Positions 1 to 6,574 of a stretch of DNA of 7,460 nucleotides are shown in pieces. The translations under genes and the position numbers were made by a program. The notes under the pieces are model-generated. The model was not told where the DNA came from. It saw only the letters and a list, made by a program, of their open reading frames with translations, and made no database searches. Each line of letters starts with the position of its first letter. Within the stretch, counting starts at the first letter, position 1. Source of the stretch: CF-72 sp051006215 (GTDB taxonomy: Bacteria; Chloroflexota; UBA6077; CF-72); the NCBI GenBank assembly GCA_051006215.1, contig JBPCIO010000210.1:1-7460 (forward strand). The letters run 5' to 3'.

Positions 1-124
1 GGTCGCGCAGCATGTGGTGGAGCTGTTCCCACGTGCCGTCGAGACGCCAGAGGCGAAAGTAGTGGTAGGCGGTCTGCCAGGGCGGGAACTCGTGCGGCAG
101 CAGCCGCCATGCGCAACCACTTCG
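1..124 (-). pseudogene. IS5-family transposase fragment (N-terminal-proximal part)
   Basis: Read on the minus strand this stretch encodes RSGCAWRLLPHEFPPWQTAY followed by HYFRLWRLDGTWEQLHHMLRD. This is the hallmark N-terminal block of IS5-group transposases (the DUF4096-type insertion-element domain preceding the DDE nuclease). The gene runs off the left edge, so the catalytic part, if present, lies outside the window. On the other side the homology stops at about 120-130, where a response-regulator reading frame on the opposite strand begins, so the first roughly 40 residues and the terminal inverted repeat are gone. No start codon is available in frame at the junction. The family call rests on the WRLLPH..PPWQT..HYF..W..DGTWE pattern and is strong. 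That it is a dead copy is inferred from the missing N-terminus. Confidence 0.85.
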
Positions 125-470
125 GACACCTGTCTTGATGTTGACCGCGCGCGACGCGGTGACCGACCGCGTGAACGGCCTGGACGCGGGTGCCGATGAT
201 TACCTCACCAAGCCGTTTGCGACCGAGGAGCTCCTGGCCCGCGTGCGCGCGCTCGACGTTGCACGCCACGAGGTGCGCCGCGGAGACCGCTCCATCGAGC
301 TCACTCCGAAGGACTTCGAAGTGCTCGAATTCCTGATGCGCCATGCGGGCAAGGTGGTCACACGCGACCAGATCCTGCGCAACCTCTGGCGAGATGCACG
401 GGACAGCAATTCCAAAGCAGTCGACCTGCTCACCGATCCGCCGACATCGCCAAATCGCCGGGGCGATCAG
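120..470 (+). pseudogene. Truncated OmpR/PhoB-family response regulator
   Basis: The frame reads TPVLMLTARDAVTDRVNGLD and then AGADDYLTKPFATEELLARVRAL. This is the C-terminal half of a receiver domain, covering beta4 and the conserved Lys-Pro of beta5. The N-terminal half with the phosphorylatable Asp is missing, replaced by the IS5 fragment. At about 254/255 the sequence jumps directly to DVARHEVRRGDRSIELTPKD and FEVLEFLMRHAGKVVTRDQI, a winged-helix DNA-binding domain. The usual linker of about 20 residues has been lost in frame. After KAVDLL (to 431) the expected final helix and hairpin do not follow in frame. A weak echo, IRRHRQI, appears in the +1 frame at 436-456, suggesting a frameshift near 432. 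With no phosphoacceptor and a damaged C-terminus it should not work as a two-component regulator. No partner kinase is visible. Confidence 0.88.
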
Positions 471-701
471 GTGTGGTACGGAGTCATTGCCGGACTGGTC
501 GCGTTTGCCGCGCAGCTGCTCGGGGCAGGTCAGGTGTACCTGTTGTTCGGGGTGCTGGCGGCCAACATCTGGCTCGCCGTACGTCGCTGGCAGCAGCGGC
601 GACCTCGCGTTCTGCCGCCACGCGAGCGACGCCGAGCGCGGCGTGCCGCATTGGCCGCCCTTCAGGCTGTATCGGTTCCTGTTTCGGTCCGCGCGGCGTA
701 A
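471..701 (+). CDS. Short hydrophobic reading frame, possible membrane-protein fragment
   Basis: From a GTG at 471 the frame encodes about 76 residues. Two hydrophobic stretches (GVIAGLVAFAAQLLGAG and VYLLFGVLAANIWLAV) are followed by a very basic arginine-rich tail, then a TAA stop. The pattern fits two membrane helices with a positive cytoplasmic end, and third codon positions are GC-rich as in the real genes nearby. It is in the same frame as the response-regulator fragment upstream, so the open frame as a whole is chimeric. I cannot name a family. It could be the tail of a membrane protein captured by a deletion, or a chance open frame in GC-rich DNA. There is no convincing ribosome binding site before the GTG. 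Confidence 0.3.
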   Translation: MWYGVIAGLVAFAAQLLGAGQVYLLFGVLAANIWLAVRRWQQRRPRVLPPRERRRARRAALAALQAVSVPVSVRAA

Positions 702-993
702 GCAGCGACATGCCTGCATTGCGCGTAAGTCGACAAATTCATCGGTGTGGCCGCTTCGGCCGTCACTGCCATGTACGCCGTTGACTGTGAGCTCGGCAAC
801 CCTGGTGCGGACTCCAACCCCCACGCTGCCGCCCCGCACGCGCGGTATCGTCAGCACGCCGACACCTGCCGTGCGGCAGTTCAGCAAGCACTCCAGCGAG
901 CTCAAGCCTGATGGCGAAGATGGTGGTGCAGTTTCTTGCGGCGCGCCCCTTCCAACTTCAAGACTTCTCCCAATGCGTGTAGAGGACCAACCA
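702..993 (+). other. No recognisable gene; leader region of the cytochrome c gene
   Basis: No reading frame on either strand here shows a recognisable domain. The frame of the downstream cytochrome is open through this region, but it gives a low-complexity Ser/Thr/Pro/Arg-rich translation with no hydrophobic or motif content, so it is not taken as coding. The cytochrome promoter presumably lies here, but I could not identify convincing -35/-10 boxes. Confidence 0.5.
981..986 (+). promoter_or_regulatory. Ribosome binding site deciding the cytochrome c start
   Basis: AGAGGA lies seven bases before the ATG at 994. An in-frame ATG at 973 would add only MRVEDQP and has no comparable site upstream. 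The site therefore favours 994 as the start. Confidence 0.6.
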
Positions 994-1923
994 ATGGCGG
1001 CAGCGCCGTCGCACCGTACCCTGCGCACAGCGAGCGCTCGAAGGGTCGTGCTCGGGATGGTGATCGGCGTTGTGGCGTGCGGCCTTCTCCTGGTAGTGAT
1101 AGGCGGTCCGGCGATTCTGGCCAAGCGCGGTGACCTACCGCTGGAAAGGTTCTATGGGGATTTCGCCGTATCGATGGCCTCACGCATTGGCGCCGGAAAT
1201 GAGCAGAATCCGGTCGCGAACGACCGCCGCGCGCTCGCCGCTGGACGCGATGCATACACTGGCTCGTGCTCGGTCTGCCACGGCGCCAGCGGCGATGGTC
1301 GCGGTGTATTTGGCACCTCGAGCTATCCGAACGCGACCGACTTGCGAAGCCACGACGCAATCGAGAAGAGCGACGGCCAGTTGTTCTGGATCATCAAAAA
1401 CGGTCTGAACTTCACAGGCATGCCCGGCTTTGCCGATCAGTACTCAAACCAGGACATCTGGTCGATCGTGACGTTCATCCGAGCATTGCAGGATCCTAAC
1501 CAGGTGCCGCAGGGTGGCACGCCTGGTGGAGCCGGCGCGCCAGGTGCTGCTGGCCGGGGCGGGGAAGCTGGCCAGGGCCGCGGTGGCTCTCCGGGCCCGC
1601 AGGCCTTCCAGCCTGTCGCGGCGGACGTGCCGGCGCCCGCGGTCGACCAACTCGGTCGCGCCGATCCGCTAGGCAGCGATCCAGCAGCCCGCGGCGCAGC
1701 AGTCTACTTCGCGCAGGGCTGCCAGCTATGTCACGGCGCCACCGGCAATGCCCCAGCGAATTTGAGCTTGCCGCTGGGCGGCGGCCCTGAGGCGACCCGC
1801 GCCATCCGCCAGGGGAGACCCGGCATGCCACAGTACAGCTCCACCCAGCTCACCGACGCTGAGCTCAGCAATCTGCAGGCGTACCTCGCGACGATCGGCT
1901 CGACCCAGCGGCGCGGCGGCTGA
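994..1923 (+). CDS. Membrane-anchored diheme c-type cytochrome
   Basis: This intact 309-residue protein probably carries electrons on the outer face of the cytoplasmic membrane. A single hydrophobic segment at about residues 18-42 (VVLGMVIGVVACGLLLVVIG), preceded by arginines, acts as an uncleaved anchor or signal. The first cytochrome domain has the heme-binding CSVCH at 92-96 and a likely axial Met in TGMP at 141-144. The second has CQLCH at 243-247 and a likely axial Met in PGMPQY at 276-281. The domains are separated by a flexible Gly/Ala/Pro-rich linker at about 170-205. Both domains look like class I (CBB3/cytochrome c6-like) folds with the CxxCHG...GMP pattern. No oxidase or dehydrogenase partner is encoded nearby and the flanking genes are broken, so the donor and acceptor cannot be stated. 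A frame extension back to 343 exists but is not supported. Confidence 0.9.
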   Translation: MAAAPSHRTLRTASARRVVLGMVIGVVACGLLLVVIGGPAILAKRGDLPLERFYGDFAVSMASRIGAGNEQNPVANDRRALAAGRDAYTGSCSVCHGASGDGRGVFGTSSYPNATDLRSHDAIEKSDGQLFWIIKNGLNFTGMPGFADQYSNQDIWSIVTFIRALQDPNQVPQGGTPGGAGAPGAAGRGGEAGQGRGGSPGPQAFQPVAADVPAPAVDQLGRADPLGSDPAARGAAVYFAQGCQLCHGATGNAPANLSLPLGGGPEATRAIRQGRPGMPQYSSTQLTDAELSNLQAYLATIGSTQRRGG

Positions 1924-2078
1924 GACACGAACGCCAGTTCGGTGGCACCGTGATTCAGAATCCGCAGACGGCCAGTCAACGGAAATGCCGCTCTCGCTCT
2001 TAGCAACGATTGTGGACGTCGTCGCGGAGCTGGAGGCGATTAGGTCGCTTTGAATCAGCTGCTCACGGAGCGGAAGGA

Positions 2079-2393
2079 TTGCTGAACCCCGCTGCAACCC
2101 GCGCCCGCGCGCTGGTCGAGCGCGTGCGTATCCGCTGCGGGATCGACTTCTCGGCCTATCGCGAGCCGACGATCCGCCGACTTCGGCCACAGACGGTAGA
2201 CAGGAGCAGCCCGAGGATCGAGGAGTACGTCCAGTACGTGCAGCGTCGTCCCGACGAGTACGAGCCCCTGGCGGATAACTTCCGATCAACGTCACGCATG
2301 TGTTCCGCAAGATGGACCTGTTTACGTACTTGCGCCATGTGCTGCGCCGCTGCGGCAGGCGGACTATCCCTGGCGCCGTCGTGATCTGGGCCG
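2079..2393 (+). pseudogene. CheR-type chemotaxis methyltransferase relic
   Basis: The frame ALVERVRIRCGIDFSAYREP then TIRR, followed by EEYVQYVQRRPDEYEPLADN, matches the N-terminal helical domain of CheR, the SAM-dependent glutamate methyltransferase of chemoreceptors (G-IDFS-Y...T..RR...EY...L...). At about 2283 the reading frame breaks. In the +2 frame the match resumes from 2285 as INVTHVFRKMDLFTYLRHVL, equivalent to the family's INVTxFFRDPxxFxxL segment. The SAM-binding domain that should follow is not present in a clean form. After VVIW at about 2393 only a doubtful echo (ACATHPG in a third frame, cf. GCATGEE) can be seen. The start is uncertain: a TTG at 2079 is possible, preceded by GGAAGGA with almost no spacing. 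Stand-alone CheR and the CheR part of CheB-CheR fusions cannot be told apart from so short a piece. The 155 bases between the cytochrome stop and this relic show nothing recognisable. Confidence 0.8.
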
Positions 2394-2566
2394 ACGAGCG
2401 CGCGCTTGCGCCACACATCCTGGTGCCGTGTTGCGCAAACACCGCAGACCAGTGGTGCCCCGAAGGCGATCAGCCGCCGTCCAGGCCTGGACTATCCTGC
2501 AGCCCGCGTCCGCTCGCTGCATCTGTTCGGTCTTCAGGGACACTGAACATTCCCGCAGTATGTCAA
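2394..2566 (+). other. Unassigned spacer between CheR and PAP2 relics
   Basis: The open frames crossing this stretch on both strands have no recognisable motif. It may contain degraded CheR C-terminal sequence, but I cannot align it by eye. Confidence 0.4.
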
Positions 2567-3340
2567 TCAGAGACCGGCACCGCGGAACGGCCGTCTCGTG
2601 GGGCGGCCCGTATGTTCACCACCGGCGACGGCCTCCGGAAGACGCGCCCGGCAGATTGTCGGCAGCCGGACGCGTGCGTAAGCCCAGCAGTACGGCACAA
2701 GCAGGAGCACCGTCACCGCGTAGCCGCCCAGCACATCGCTCAGCCAGTGCTGCCCAAGGTACAGCCGGGAGGGTCCAATCAGGACCGCGGGCATGGCCAG
2801 AACGATGAGGCACAGTGTCCGCGCGGCCGATCGCCGCACCAGTATGAAGACCAGGTAGAACGCGAAGCTGAACAGGTGGTGTACTGGACCGTGTGCCCGC
2901 TCGGAAAGCTCCAGTGAGGCAAGGCGGCGCTAACGCCGACCAACTCCGGGGCTGGCCGGGGCCGATGTACGAGGTCCTTGAGCAGCATGGTTGCCAAGCC
3001 GGACGTCGAGGTGGCCAGCAGCCAGATCGCCTCGACCCGGTACTCACGCGGGAGAGCTTCCCGCGACGAGGACAGGCAAGGGGAGGTTCTGCGGGCTGAA
3101 GCCCACCCAGCTCACCAATACGTGAGCGTCGCGAACGGCCGCAACATGAGCCGCTGCAACCACAAGGTCGCCGCCTGCAAATCAACCGCGTGGGCCTGCT
3201 TGGCTGGCGACGACCGTGAGCGCGGCTAGCGCCGCCGCCGCAAGCACCATCACGGCTAAGTGCTTCGTCCCGTAAGTTCCGATACCTGTAACAGCGTGCC
3301 GAAAGGCCTGAATTGAGGCGGGTCAGGACCAGTCGTCTGC
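2567..3340 (-). pseudogene. PAP2-superfamily membrane phosphatase relic, multiply frameshifted
   Basis: On the minus strand all three phosphatase motifs of the PAP2 (type 2 phosphatidic acid phosphatase) superfamily survive. They are KDLVHRPRP (C1), FPSGHT at 2890-2907 (C2), and SRLYLGQHWLSDV at 2732-2770 (C3, with the catalytic His and Asp). Such proteins dephosphorylate lipid phosphates such as undecaprenyl pyrophosphate or phosphatidate. The pieces lie in different frames. An N-terminal helix (AVMVLAAAALAALTVVA, about 3190-3255), a second segment (VDLQAATLWLQRLMLRPF), then SWVGFSPQNLPLPVLVAG, then EALPREYRVEAIWLLATS running into C1/C2, then FSFAFYLVFILVRR running into C3. Shifts are needed near 3190, 3115, 3060 and 2875. 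The last frame ends at a stop at 2567. In-frame sequence upstream of the first ATG reaches about 3340 without a start codon. With about four frameshifts it is not functional. The 279-residue open frame on the same strand (2616-3455) is out of frame with these motifs for most of its length. Confidence 0.88.
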
Positions 3341-3360
3341 CCAGGCGGCTAGCTCGTGGT

Positions 3361-3636
3361 TCATCGTGCGGCGAGTTCTTTGAGCGTGCCTTGGAACGGC
3401 AGCGGTTCCCAGCGCCGACGGCGATGGAGTGACAGCCCATAGGCTCCCTGGCCAAGCGGAGTCAGGCGAGAGCGGGGATGGGTGCCCTGCTCATCGGTGC
3501 GGCTGACGATCAAGTGGCCGCCGTAGGCCTTGACCGTCATGCCGGCCGTGACGTCGCCGGTCTGGAGGAATGCCTCTAGCTCGGGCACGACGGTCGGCAG
3601 CCAGGAAACATCAAGTCGTCGTCGTGGGGCAGGCAC
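3361..3636 (-). CDS. Small hypothetical protein
   Basis: From a GTG at 3636 this encodes about 91 residues. It has an N-terminal stretch (VSWLPTVVPELEAFLQTGDV), a middle part (VKAYGGHLIVSRTDEQGT) resembling a short beta-rich core, and an ending (YGLSLHRRRRWEPLPFQGTL, then KELAAR) with clear protein-like composition. I do not recognise a named family. The frame is open further upstream to 3825. The upstream residues LTGNPYHQLPCPAAIGTLTG also look protein-like, so the true start may be a CTG at 3696 or a lost ATG there; no good ribosome binding site settles it. The end is abrupt and may be truncated. It diverges from the IS630-type transposase, with its start about 100 bases away, and could be a passenger or simply older host DNA. 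Function unknown. Confidence 0.5.
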   Translation of the reverse strand: MPAPRRRLDVSWLPTVVPELEAFLQTGDVTAGMTVKAYGGHLIVSRTDEQGTHPRSRLTPLGQGAYGLSLHRRRRWEPLPFQGTLKELAAR

Positions 3637-3740
3637 GCCCGTCAGTGTGCCAATCGCCGCTGGACAAGGCAATTGGTGATAGGGATTTCCGGTCAGTAGC
3701 CCAAGCCGGGTAGAAGGTTGGGTCTGACGGAGGTTGCCGC

Positions 3741-4232
3741 ATGATCCGACCAAGCCGACTGATTGCCCTGACCGCTCCTCAACAGCAGCGCCTGACGACC
3801 TGGGAGGGGGCCGCGACCACGCCAAAGCGACTGGCCCGCCGCGCGCGCGTCATTCTGGGCAGCGCCGCGGGACTGGGCTCACGGCGACTGGCTCAACAGG
3901 AGCGGATGAGTCGCACGACCGTACAGCACTGGCGGGCTCGGTTCGTAGCCGCTGGGTGTGGTGGGCTTCAGGACCGGCCGCGTCGTGGACGCCCTATCAG
4001 GCTTGCACCTACCACCCGCGCATTGCTCGTGGCACTGGCTTGTGCACGACCAGCCGAACGTGGCGTTCCGCTCAGTCGCTACAGCCTCAACGAGATCGCG
4101 GCCGAAGTGAGCAACGTGCTGGGTAGCGATGGCCCTTCACGCAGCAGTATCGGGCGCTGGCTGGTGCAGGATGCGCTGCGGCCCTGGCGTCACCAGTGCT
4201 GGATCTACCCACGCGATCCAAACTTCCTCGAA
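3741..4232 (+). pseudogene. IS630-family transposase, N-terminal DNA-binding part only
   Basis: The ATG at 3741 has a good ribosome binding site (GGAGG at 3729-3733, seven bases away). The first 164 residues match the N-terminus of IS630-type transposases. A helix-turn-helix lies at about residues 42-68 (GLGSRRLAQQERMSRTTVQH), the basic RPRRGRP hinge at 79-85, and the second helix-turn-helix at about 108-148 (VPLSRYSLNEIAAEV ... SSIGRWLVQDALRPWRH). It ends with the family signature WIYPRDPNF at 154-162. Immediately afterwards the DDE nuclease domain should begin, but similarity stops at about 4232 and Tn3-family sequence follows in another frame. The open frame runs on out of register to a stop at 4406. 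No terminal inverted repeat or TA duplication was identified. The fragment could still bind DNA but cannot transpose. Confidence 0.88.
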
Positions 4233-5472
4233 CTAACCTGCTGGTCACGGCCGAGACGGCCAAGACGCCGGATGATGGAGTCGGCCTGCCGCCCGACGCG
4301 GCTGGCGCCGAGGCCCACGCCGAGGCTCGTTCACAATTGGAACGCCTCAAGGTGGCGCCGCACCGCGAGTCACCAGCTGTGCTCGTCGATCTGCTCGAGC
4401 GCCTGAAGAGCATCAACGATCTCGGATTCGCCGACTGGCCACCGCTTGCCGACGTCCATCCAGCGGTACGCCGTCTCCTGGCCGGTTGGGGATACCGCTA
4501 CGATGCCTGGAGCCTTCGGCGGTTCCAGCCGGCGAAGCGCTACGCGGTTCTGTTGTGCTTCGCTCAGGCCGCATTGGCCGAGACTGCCGACGCTGTCGTG
4601 GACGCGCAAGACAAGCTCATCACCACCGTCCATAGCAAGGCCAAGAAGCGCCGTGAGGCCCTGCTGCGGGCCGGTGAAGAAGCCAAACGACGCGCCGTCG
4701 AAGTGCTCGAAGCGATGGGCGAGCTCGTGCTGGACGACTCCATTCTTGACCTCCAACTCCGGTCGGAAATCCTCTGGCGCATCCCGAACGAGGAAACAGC
4801 CACGCTCGTAGACGGTTGCCACCAGCTGCGCGCCGGTGACGACGGCTCGCATCGGGGCCTCACCGCTCACTGATACTCGTACACTCGCGAGTACTCGCCT
4901 GCACTGCTCGACAAGACGCCCTCCGCTTCGCTGAGCAGTCTGCCTTAGGTAGTGCGGTCGAGCATCTTCGGCTCGTCAACCGCGAACACCGACGCAAACT
5001 CGGGCAGGATGCGCCGATCGACTTCCTGCCACGGCGCTGGCGACGCCACGTCGTGGGTCGCGCGGCCAGTGGGGAGATTGAGATTTCACGTTCGCACTAC
5101 GAACTGGCGCTGCTGACGACGCTGAACGAGCAGCTCACATCTGGCGATGTCACGGTGGCCCGCTCTCATCGCTGGACCGATGTTCGAGGACTACCTCATT
5201 TCGCGGACCACCTGGCCGCGGAGCGGGAGCAGCATTACGCAGCGCTCGGACTGCCGATCGACAGCGGCACCTATCTGACGCAGCTCGAGGAACGGCTACA
5301 CGAAGTGACTGCCGGCGTCGATGGACGGGTGTCCCAGAATCCGGCGCTGACCATTGACAGCAACAAAGCCGAGTACCACCTTGCCCGCGGCAAGCCGTCA
5401 CCGATCGACTACGAACTTCCCATCTTCACCGACGGCGACACCGAGACGGCAATGGTTGCCAGCGTGACCTGA
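4233..5472 (+). pseudogene. tnpA: Tn3-family transposase (TnpA) fragment, stop and frameshifts
   Basis: This is the middle, non-catalytic part of a long Tn3-type transposase. Frame 2 gives SQLERLKVAPHRESPAVLVD and a stretch (WGYRYDAWSLRRFQPAKRYA) typical of the region after the DUF4158 domain. An in-frame TGA at 4871-4873 interrupts it, since the same frame resumes as YSYTREYSPALLD. Near 4923 the match shifts to frame 1: FAEQSALGSAVEHLRLVNRE, then HRRKL and DFLPRRWRRHV, then SHYELALLTTLNEQLTSGDV. Two compensating indels, at about 5182 and 5216, enclose FEDYLISRTTW in a third frame. The match continues as AAEREQHYAALGLPIDSGTY and fades before the stop at 5472. The N-terminal region and the whole C-terminal DDE core (LLLEVD...) are missing. 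The tail IDYELPI could conceivably be the family's extreme C-terminus joined by an internal deletion, but this is uncertain. No resolvase or 38-bp terminal repeat is seen. Confidence 0.88.
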
Positions 5473-5586
5473 TCAGTAGATGACCCACCAAGAGCGCGAC
5501 TCAATGGTCAAAAATGCAGGAATCGTTGCCGTAGCCCTACCCTACGCGCCGGATCAAAGTGGAGGCTCGGCGGTTATCGACGCTCA
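5473..5586 (+). other. Unassigned boundary between transposon debris and the F420-type genes
   Basis: This 114-base stretch has no recognisable gene. It marks where the plus-strand mobile-element debris ends and the minus-strand oxidoreductase genes begin. I looked for a Tn3-type terminal repeat (an end of the GGGG...TAAG kind) and found no convincing one. No strong hairpin with a T-run is visible either. Confidence 0.4.
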
Positions 5587-6009
5587 TCAGTCACGCTCGG
5601 CGAAACTGACCTTGGCCAGCGGGCTGCTGGCCACCCACTCATTGAGAATGGCCTCGGGCCACGGACTGTCTGGGCCGTTCCGGCGGTTGAATTCGTCGAT
5701 GAGGACTGCAAGGACGCGCTGGCGCTCCGTCGGGTCGACGATGACCGAGGCCGACGCCGGCAGGTCGGCGACGATGCCGTGCTTGAGGTGGGAGATGAAC
5801 TGCGGGTGCGCAGCCAGGTTGGCCAGCCAGTTGCGGGTCGTCGGCCCAGGGATTCCACTGAGGTAGATGTCGTCGCCCAACCGGTAGAACACGATCTCGA
5901 TCCGGCGCGGCTCACCCGAACGCCGACCTGTGGTGGTGATGTCGATCGTACGGTCTTCCATCGTCGAGGAGGCATCGATGGTTAAGGCCTGGCGCAAGTC
6001 CTCTCTCAC
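5587..6009 (-). CDS. Deazaflavin (F420)-dependent nitroreductase-family protein
   Basis: The 140-residue product matches the DDN/nitroreductase family (PF04075 type), a small split-barrel fold that uses reduced coenzyme F420 to reduce quinones, nitro compounds or enones. The diagnostic segment ITTTGRRSGEPRRIEIVFYR (23-42) leads into the beta-strand DDIYLSGIPG. NWLANLAAHPQFISHLKHG follows, then ADLPASASVIVDPTERQRVL, and a final helix with the NEWVASSPLAKV tail. The length is normal for the family. A GTG at 6009 gives the full N-terminal helix (REDLRQALTIDASS); an ATG at 5961 would remove it and has no good ribosome binding site, so the GTG is preferred but not certain. Its neighbours on the same strand are a VOC protein and an LLM oxidoreductase, supporting an F420 context. 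It is separated from the VOC stop by 136 bases, so it may have its own promoter. Confidence 0.85.
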   Translation of the reverse strand: MREDLRQALTIDASSTMEDRTIDITTTGRRSGEPRRIEIVFYRLGDDIYLSGIPGPTTRNWLANLAAHPQFISHLKHGIVADLPASASVIVDPTERQRVLAVLIDEFNRRNGPDSPWPEAILNEWVASSPLAKVSFAERD

Positions 6010-6045
6010 CGGACTTGGCCGCTCGCTGTTGGCTGTGCGGCGGGA

Positions 6046-6064
6046 GTCACCTTCTCCGGGTGAC
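6046..6064. repeat. Short inverted repeat upstream of the nitroreductase gene
   Basis: GTCACC and GGTGAC form a 6-bp perfect stem around a 7-base loop in the 136-base gap between the VOC stop and the nitroreductase start. There is no adjacent T-run, so it could be a weak terminator for the VOC transcript, an operator for the next gene, or chance. Confidence 0.3.
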
Positions 6065-6145
6065 CCGAGGAGGAAATGGTCTCTCGCCCATAAGGAGCTC
6101 GCCCGGAATCACGCAATGAGGATGGGCCCGGGCGCTCACGGTTCG

Positions 6146-6562
6146 TCAATCCCTGGTCCAGATGTCGCCGCTCTCGCCCCGTCGGCCCTGGGCGATCTCC
6201 ACCGAGTAGCCATCAGGATCGAAACCGGTCATGACCCGCTCCCAGGGCTCGTCATGTGGTGGGGAGTGGAATGTCATGCCCCGCTGCACGAGCTCCTGGT
6301 AGGCACCGTCAAGGTCGTCGGTACTCAGCTCAACGTGGATAGCGCGTCGTTGGGCCGGCGTCATGTCCGCGGCGCCCTCCTTGCATGCCTCGTCCACCGA
6401 CAGCAGCCCGATGGAGCCGCTCCCGTCGATCTTGATCAAGGCGAACGCCGGCTCCGATTGGTAAGCCACCGCCAGGCCGAGGACCCCGGCGTAGAACTCA
6501 ACCGACGTTGCGACGCTTTCGACGGTGAGGGTGAGACCCTCGAATCGCAACTTCTGTGTCAT
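6146..6562 (-). CDS. VOC (glyoxalase/bleomycin-resistance/dioxygenase) superfamily protein
   Basis: The 138-residue product is a single vicinal-oxygen-chelate protein with two beta-alpha-beta-beta-beta modules. The first is LRFEGLTLTVESVATSVEFY then AGVLGLAV (5-32); the second is RRAIHVELSTDDLDGAYQEL (72-91) leading to MTGFDPDGYSVEIAQ. His76 and Glu122 sit at usual metal-ligand positions. The first-module ligand position appears to be Thr (TLTV) rather than His, so metal binding and catalysis are uncertain; many such proteins instead bind small ligands. The start at 6562 is chosen because AAAGG lies seven bases upstream; the frame remains open to 6634 without domain content. The gene is preceded by an imperfect palindrome about 90 bases upstream and flanked by two F420-type oxidoreductases. 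The substrate cannot be predicted. Confidence 0.88.
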   Translation of the reverse strand: MTQKLRFEGLTLTVESVATSVEFYAGVLGLAVAYQSEPAFALIKIDGSGSIGLLSVDEACKEGAADMTPAQRRAIHVELSTDDLDGAYQELVQRGMTFHSPPHDEPWERVMTGFDPDGYSVEIAQGRRGESGDIWTRD

Positions 6563-6569
6563 TTCGTTG

Positions 6570-6574
6570 CCTTT
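6570..6574 (-). promoter_or_regulatory. Ribosome binding site deciding the VOC gene start
   Basis: AAAGG on the minus strand lies seven bases before the ATG at 6562. The alternative in-frame ATG that begins MKGNE overlaps this site, and the far upstream start at 6634 has no domain support. The site therefore fixes the start at 6562. Confidence 0.55.

Noticed and set aside
343..993. Upstream extension of the cytochrome c open frame to 343
   Set aside because: It overlaps the response-regulator relic in another frame, has no domain content, and a good ribosome binding site precedes the ATG at 994.
1726..2442. Long minus-strand open frame of 238 codons
   Set aside because: It is antisense to the cytochrome c and CheR sequences and shows no motif; long antisense frames are common in GC-rich DNA.
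2616..3455. 279-codon minus-strand open frame
   Set aside because: The PAP2 motifs on this strand are mostly in other frames; this translation is Arg/Cys/Pro-rich with no family signal.
4370..4870. Minus-strand open frame of 166 codons
   Set aside because: It is antisense to the clearly recognisable Tn3 transposase fragment.
5053..5472. A separate 139-residue gene
   Set aside because: Its sequence continues the Tn3 transposase match that begins upstream in the same frame at about 4924, so it is part of that pseudogene.
5473..5586. Tn3 terminal inverted repeat after the TnpA fragment
   Set aside because: No convincing 38-bp-type end sequence could be matched, and no partner repeat was found.
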